The notes beneath the pieces were generated by a model. The model made no database searches. It was not told the origin of the DNA and saw nothing but the letters and a program-made list of their open reading frames with translations. From assembly GCA_003233295.1 (NCBI GenBank), contig QILJ01000494.1, forward strand, positions 1 to 9,006: DNA of 9,006 nucleotides. Reading direction: 5' to 3'. This stretch comes from Ignavibacteria bacterium (GTDB lineage: Bacteria; Bacteroidota; Ignavibacteria; Ignavibacteriales; Melioribacteraceae). Numbering within the stretch: the first letter of the stretch is position 1; each line of letters begins with the position of its first letter. Positions 5,046-9,006 of the stretch are shown piece by piece. A program made the position numbers and the translations under genes.

Positions 5046-6236
5046 TTATACAAATGGTTTTAGCACACGCGGAATTGCCCCATGCATAAAGGAAATTATC
5101 AATCCATAATTTACAATTGGAATTCCATTCAATTCTGCTTGCTTAATTCTGCTTAGCATCTCCGTACGTGTAATCATACATGCACCGCAATGGATAACCA
5201 AATTGTACTTTGATAAATCTTCCGGATAATCCCTTCCAGCGACAATATCAATTTCAATATTTTTTTTGCTAAAACTTTTTAACCAACGTGGAATTTTTAC
5301 TCTTCCAATATCATCTTTCTGTGCGTGATGCGTACATGCTTCCGATATCAAAACTCTATCACCATCATTCAATTTATCAATTTCATTTATTCCATTCATC
5401 AGCTTACTTAATTCGCCTTTGCTGCGTGCCATTAGAATTGAAAATGTTGTAAGTGGAATCTCTTCAGGAACATCTTCCGAAACTTTTGCTATTGCTTGGC
5501 TATCTGTTACAACAAGTTTTGGAGGTTCTTTTAATTTTCCTAATGCCTCCTTTATTTCGTCAGTTTGCACAACAATTGTTATTGCATTTCCATCCAAAGC
5601 TTCTCGCAATGCCTGAACTTGTGGTTTAATGATTCTCCCTTTCGGTGCACCAGGATCAATTGGAACAACAAGCATAATAATATCACCCTTTTCAAGAAAA
5701 TCACTAACAAGCGGAATATCAACTTCATCGGGAATTAGTTTACTTACTCTCTCCTTAAGTTGATGAATTCCCTCACTATTTATGGCTGATGTTTCAAGTA
5801 CAGGAACTTTAAATGAATTCAGTTCAGCAATAAGATTTTTATTAATCCCCAAATCAATTTTTGAAAGCACAAATGCAAAAGCTATTTTATTATTGATGAG
5901 ATTTGAAATATATTTCTTCTCAATTTCATCCAAGCATTCGGTCGCATCAATTACAAAAAGGACAAAATCGGCTGATGAAATAGCCTTCATTGTTTTGCTG
6001 ACCCTTTTTTCGCCCAACTCCCCTATATCATCTATTCCGGCTGTATCAACTAAAACAACAGGCCCAAATGGAAGAAGTTCCATCGCCTTCCGTACAGGGT
6101 CGGTTGTCGTTCCGGCAGTGTTGCTTACAATGCTCATCTCCTGACCGACAAATGCATTTATAAGAGATGATTTGCCTACATTTCTCTTCCCGATAAAAAC
6201 GATATGTTTACGTTCTGCGTTGCTAACTTTATTCAA
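5046..6236 (-). CDS. hydF: [FeFe]-hydrogenase H-cluster maturation GTPase HydF
   Basis: This 396-residue protein is the scaffold that assembles or carries the [2Fe] subcluster precursor and delivers it to apo-hydrogenase in the cytoplasm. The N-terminal GTPase domain shows P-loop GKRNVGKS (16-23), the switch I region AGTTTDPV (41-48), DTAG (64-67), SKID (125-128, in place of the common NKxD) and SA (150-151). A dimerisation domain follows (about 180-290). The C-terminal cluster-binding domain carries C301-x-H303 and, 45 residues on, H349-C350-x2-C353, the CxH…HCxxC signature of HydF. The length is normal for the family. The start is a TTG at 6236, since no ATG precedes the P-loop; GGGAGA (6247-6242 on the minus strand) lies 5 bases ahead. 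It is divergent from hydG-hydE, its functional partners. Confidence 0.96.
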   Translation of the reverse strand: MNKVSNAERKHIVFIGKRNVGKSSLINAFVGQEMSIVSNTAGTTTDPVRKAMELLPFGPVVLVDTAGIDDIGELGEKRVSKTMKAISSADFVLFVIDATECLDEIEKKYISNLINNKIAFAFVLSKIDLGINKNLIAELNSFKVPVLETSAINSEGIHQLKERVSKLIPDEVDIPLVSDFLEKGDIIMLVVPIDPGAPKGRIIKPQVQALREALDGNAITIVVQTDEIKEALGKLKEPPKLVVTDSQAIAKVSEDVPEEIPLTTFSILMARSKGELSKLMNGINEIDKLNDGDRVLISEACTHHAQKDDIGRVKIPRWLKSFSKKNIEIDIVAGRDYPEDLSKYNLVIHCGACMITRTEMLSRIKQAELNGIPIVNYGLIISFMHGAIPRVLKPFV

Positions 6237-6464
6237 AACAATCTCCCTTTTTTACAATAGAATCAATATCTGTACCAAAATATTGTTTAATTTTAGTCAA
6301 TATAAAAAGTCAAATTACTTTCCAATTGTAAAATTCTTAATATGAATAGTTTTTTTCTTAAATTAAAGAAATATCGATTCCTAAATTAAATTAGTCCCAA
6401 AAAACAGACTTAAACTCAACTAAAGACTTTGGAATACTTTTTGGATAGAATAAGTAAACTATAA
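6237..6464. promoter_or_regulatory. Divergent intergenic region between hydF and hydG
   Basis: This 228-bp AT-rich gap must hold the promoters of both transcription units, because the genes point away from each other. On the hydF side only the ribosome binding site GGGAGA (6242-6247, minus strand) is clear. On the hydG side I see no convincing Shine-Dalgarno site and no clean Bacteroidota promoter (TTG, spacer, TAnnTTTG); TACTTTTTG at about 6436-6444 is one base too long for the -7 element. No palindrome of operator type stands out. Confidence 0.4.
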
Positions 6465-7865
6465 ATGGTGAAACTTATGGAATTTATTGACGAAAAATAT
6501 ATCAACTCTTTAATTGCAGATAAATCTTTAAAAGATAGAAATTTGCAATTATCTATTATCGAAAAAGCCCTTGAAAGGAAAGGAATTTCCCTTAACGAAA
6601 GTGCGGCTCTGTTAAATATTACAGATAAGGATATTTTGGTAAAACTCTTTGAAGCAGCAAAACAAATTAAAGAATCAATTTATGGAAATAGATTGGTAAT
6701 GTTTGCTCCTCTATATTTAACAAACGCTTGTGTAAACAATTGCCTTTATTGTTCATTCAGAAAAGACAACAAAGAACTTGTAAGACGAACGCTAACAGTT
6801 GATGAAATAGAGAATGAAGCACGTCAATTAATTATAGATGGACATAAACGCCTTCTCCTAGTTTGTGGTGAGCATCCAAAAGAATCAAATCTTGATTATG
6901 TTGGTAAAGCAATAGAACGTATTTACAGTATCGATTACAAAGGGAATAATATTCGTCGGGTTAATGTTAACATTGCTCCACTTACTACGGATGATTTCAA
7001 AATTTTGCACAGTTTTGAAATTGGGACTTATCAAATATTTCAGGAGACTTATCATTACGAAACATATTCAAAGATGCATCCATCCGGTCCAAAGAAAGAT
7101 TATGTATTTCGCCTTCATGCACCGGAGCGAGCTTTTGAAGCTGGCATTGATGATCTTGGAATTGGAGCACTCTTCGGTTTAACTGATTATCGTTTTGAGT
7201 TACTTGCAATGTTGATGCACGCAGAATATCTGGATAAGACTCTAGGCGTTGGTCCACATACGATTTCAATTCCACGTCTTGAACCGGCTGTTAATGCTCC
7301 GGCAGCAGAATGTCCGCCACACGCAGTTGAGGATTTATCATTCAAAAAAATGATTGCGATTTTACGACTTGCCGTACCATACACAGGCATTATTTTATCA
7401 ACAAGGGAGAAAGCCGAACTGCGAAGAGATTTATTTAATGTTGGTGTTTCACAAATTAGTGCGGGTAGTAAAACCACTCCAGGTGGTTATAAAAAGGAAA
7501 TTAAAGATTCAACAAATGAGTTTGGTCAGTTCCAGCTTGGCGATCATCGCAGCTTAAATGAAGTTGTGCAAGATGTCTGTCAACTTGGATATATTCCTAG
7601 TTTTTGTACAGCATGTTATCGATCCGGAAGAACTGGCGATAGATTTATGGAACTTGCAAAATCCGGAAAAATCGGAAAGATATGTACTCCAAACGCTTTA
7701 GCTACTTTCAAAGAATATCTTTTGGATTTTTCAACAAACGGTTCTACCGAAAAAAATGAAGCTGCATTAATGAAGCAAGTAGAAGAGCTACCTGAGAAGG
7801 AGAAAAAAGCGACACAAAAAATGATAGCGAAATTAGAAAATGGTGAAAGGGACGTTTATTTTTAA
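6465..7865 (+). CDS. hydG: [FeFe]-hydrogenase maturase HydG (radical SAM tyrosine lyase)
   Basis: HydG cleaves tyrosine and makes CO and cyanide bound to iron for the H-cluster. This 466-residue protein has the radical SAM motif C89-x3-C93-x2-C96 (CVNNCLYC). A second C-terminal cluster motif, C381-x2-C384-x22-C407 (CTACYRSGRTGD…C), separates HydG from the thiamine enzyme ThiH. Other landmarks are YQIFQETYH (189-197), HPSGPKKDY (205-213), SIPRLEPA (268-275) and QISAGSKTTPGGY (330-342). Length matches the family. Translation may start at ATG 6465 or at ATG 6477, four codons later; GGTGA at 6468-6472 lies four bases before the second. It is followed 34 bases later by hydE, so the two are probably co-transcribed. 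Confidence 0.97.
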   Translation: MVKLMEFIDEKYINSLIADKSLKDRNLQLSIIEKALERKGISLNESAALLNITDKDILVKLFEAAKQIKESIYGNRLVMFAPLYLTNACVNNCLYCSFRKDNKELVRRTLTVDEIENEARQLIIDGHKRLLLVCGEHPKESNLDYVGKAIERIYSIDYKGNNIRRVNVNIAPLTTDDFKILHSFEIGTYQIFQETYHYETYSKMHPSGPKKDYVFRLHAPERAFEAGIDDLGIGALFGLTDYRFELLAMLMHAEYLDKTLGVGPHTISIPRLEPAVNAPAAECPPHAVEDLSFKKMIAILRLAVPYTGIILSTREKAELRRDLFNVGVSQISAGSKTTPGGYKKEIKDSTNEFGQFQLGDHRSLNEVVQDVCQLGYIPSFCTACYRSGRTGDRFMELAKSGKIGKICTPNALATFKEYLLDFSTNGSTEKNEAALMKQVEELPEKEKKATQKMIAKLENGERDVYF

Positions 7866-7895
7866 TTAAAAATTAAAAATTCAAAATTAAAAATT
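7866..7895 (+). repeat. AT-only direct repeat tract between hydG and hydE
   Basis: The gap is almost entirely repeats of the unit AATTAAAA or AAAATT, broken by a single C. It directly follows the hydG stop and ends four bases before the hydE ATG. It leaves no room for a normal Shine-Dalgarno site, so hydE translation probably relies on an AT-rich leader or on coupling. Such AT tracts are common between genes in AT-rich Bacteroidota genomes. Confidence 0.6.
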
Positions 7896-7899
7896 GTAA

Positions 7900-8931
7900 A
7901 TGAAAAATTTAGATAAAATATTAAATAAAGAAGAACTTCTCAAAGAGGATATTCTTTTTCTGCTTCAATTGAGAGAGGCTGATAAGATTGAAATGCTACA
8001 GAAAAAAGCGGAAGAAGTTCGTCAAATTTATTTTAATGATGAAATTCATCTACGCGGCATTATTGAGTTTTCAAACTTCTGCATACGAGATTGCTTCTAC
8101 TGTGGATTAAGAAGATCGAATAAAAAAGTTGAACGATTCAGAATGAGTAAAGAAGAGATAATGGTTACTGCGAAGCTAATTTACGATTCTGATATTAAAA
8201 CAATTGTACTTCAATCCGGTGAAGACCTATTTTATACAAAAGAAGATATTGCTGAAATTATTACGGAAATAAAATCCCAATATGATGTTGCTATTACTTT
8301 AAGCTTAGGGGAAAGAGCTTTTGACGAATACGATTTATGGCGTGAATGCGGGGCAGATAGATATTTACTAAAGCATGAAACAGCTAATAGAAATTTGTAC
8401 CACCAAATTCATCCATATCAAGATTTTACAAATAGAATAGCTCATTTGAAATATTTAAAGAACATCGGCTTTCAAATTGGAAGCGGAAATATAATCGGAT
8501 TACCAAATCAAACTTTAGAAGATATTGCTGATGACATTCTGCTCTGTAATAAACTCAATGTTGATATGGCATCCTTTTCCCCCTTTATTCATGCAGATAA
8601 TACTCCATTTGCAAATGTTGAAAACTGCGATATGCAGCTACTCCTTAATACAATGGCAGTTGCAAGATTGGTATTAAAAAACGCCCATATTCCGGCAACT
8701 ACTGCATTAGCCACTTTGGATGAAGAGGGGCGTGAAAAGGGAATTCTTGCTGGTGCAAACGTAGTAATGCCATCATTTACCCCAACACCTTACCGTGGAA
8801 ACTACTTAATTTATAAAGATAAAAGGTGCATCTCTGAAAATCCCAAACAATGTATGCCTTGTTTAGATTTAAGATTAATGAGCATTGGTGTAAAAGTATC
8901 TCATTCCCATGGTCATTCTCTCAAAACATAA
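7900..8931 (+). CDS. hydE: [FeFe]-hydrogenase maturase HydE (radical SAM)
   Basis: HydE is a biotin-synthase-like radical SAM enzyme that acts with HydG and HydF to build the dithiomethylamine-bridged diiron unit of the H-cluster. This 343-residue protein shows radical SAM C61-x3-C65-x2-C68 (CIRDCFYCGLRRSN), SGEDLFY (106-112), LSLGER (134-139), RYLLKHETAN (154-163), GSGNIIGLPNQT (194-205) and SFTPTPYRGNY (292-302). C310-x7-C318-x2-C321 matches the auxiliary-cluster cysteines present in some HydE proteins but not all. The length matches the family. ATG 7900 is the natural start: the Cys motif lies at the expected distance and no upstream in-frame start is better. It is the second gene of the hydG-hydE unit. 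Confidence 0.97.
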   Translation: MKNLDKILNKEELLKEDILFLLQLREADKIEMLQKKAEEVRQIYFNDEIHLRGIIEFSNFCIRDCFYCGLRRSNKKVERFRMSKEEIMVTAKLIYDSDIKTIVLQSGEDLFYTKEDIAEIITEIKSQYDVAITLSLGERAFDEYDLWRECGADRYLLKHETANRNLYHQIHPYQDFTNRIAHLKYLKNIGFQIGSGNIIGLPNQTLEDIADDILLCNKLNVDMASFSPFIHADNTPFANVENCDMQLLLNTMAVARLVLKNAHIPATTALATLDEEGREKGILAGANVVMPSFTPTPYRGNYLIYKDKRCISENPKQCMPCLDLRLMSIGVKVSHSHGHSLKT

Positions 8932-8955
8932 TTCGGTTTTATATTCGGAATTATT

Positions 8956-9006
8956 ATGTTATTTGCAAATGGATTTCTAAGCCTGGTTATAGTAGTTCTG
9001 ACAATA
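8956..9006 (+). CDS. Possible N-terminus of a membrane or exported protein, cut by the window edge
   Basis: An ATG 24 bases after the hydE stop opens a frame that stays open for 17 codons to the window end (MLFANGFLSLVIVVLTI). The segment is strongly hydrophobic, as in a first membrane helix or signal peptide. The short gap suggests co-transcription with hydE. Only CGGAA at 8946-8950 could act as a weak ribosome binding site. Too little is visible to name a family, and chance cannot be excluded. Confidence 0.4.
   Translation, partial: MLFANGFLSLVIVVLTI

Noticed and set aside
5419..6144. Forward-strand frames inside hydF
   Set aside because: They are antisense shadows of a confidently identified gene.
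6964..7557. Other-frame and reverse-strand frames inside hydG
   Set aside because: They overlap a gene with all HydG motifs intact and show no features of their own.

Overview
The window is AT-rich bacterial DNA, most likely from the Ignavibacteria/Chlorobi side of the Bacteroidota. The strongest taxonomic clue is the C-terminus of the first protein. It carries a type IX secretion sorting domain (NFPNPFNPSTVISYSIP, then GLTSGIYFYKL and a basic, hydrophobic tail) of the form usual in Ignavibacteria. The full set of [FeFe]-hydrogenase maturases points to an anaerobic or facultatively fermentative organism. Species assignment is not possible from the sequence alone.

Layout. (1) Positions 1-3250 look like integron gene cassettes without a visible integrase. 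Cassette 1 (about 109-2608) carries a secreted leucine-rich solenoid protein with about 23 repeats of 24 residues. A complete attC-like site follows at 2481-2617. Cassette 2 (from 2609) carries a small lipoprotein made of two copies of a subtilase-propeptide-like domain, and ends in the left half of a second attC-like site at 3206-3240. The left window edge holds the right half of a third site. The case rests on reciprocal box matching: the 5' end of each cassette is complementary to the R'' box at its own 3' end. (2) Positions 3202-4228 are about 1 kb with no intact gene. They hold a possible truncated gene start, a REP/MITE-like inverted repeat with a perfect 16-bp palindrome, a strong short hairpin and a long imperfect palindrome. 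This looks like a decayed accessory junction. (3) Positions 4229-4966 encode an orphan conserved hypothetical with a Cys-rich CxxC motif, convergent with hydF and separated from it by a hairpin. (4) Positions 5046-8931 are the hydrogenase maturation locus: hydF on the minus strand, divergent from hydG-hydE on the plus strand. A possible membrane-protein gene begins at 8956 and runs out of the window.

How the genes work together. HydE and HydG are radical SAM enzymes that act in building the diiron subcluster of the H-cluster (HydG supplies Fe, CO and cyanide from tyrosine). HydF is the GTPase scaffold that carries the precursor to apo-HydA. All diagnostic cluster ligands are present in the three proteins. 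The hydrogenase structural gene is not in the window. The two cassette genes both encode exported proteins (cell-surface or secreted, and lipid-anchored), a cargo that would act at the cell envelope; their partners are not visible here.
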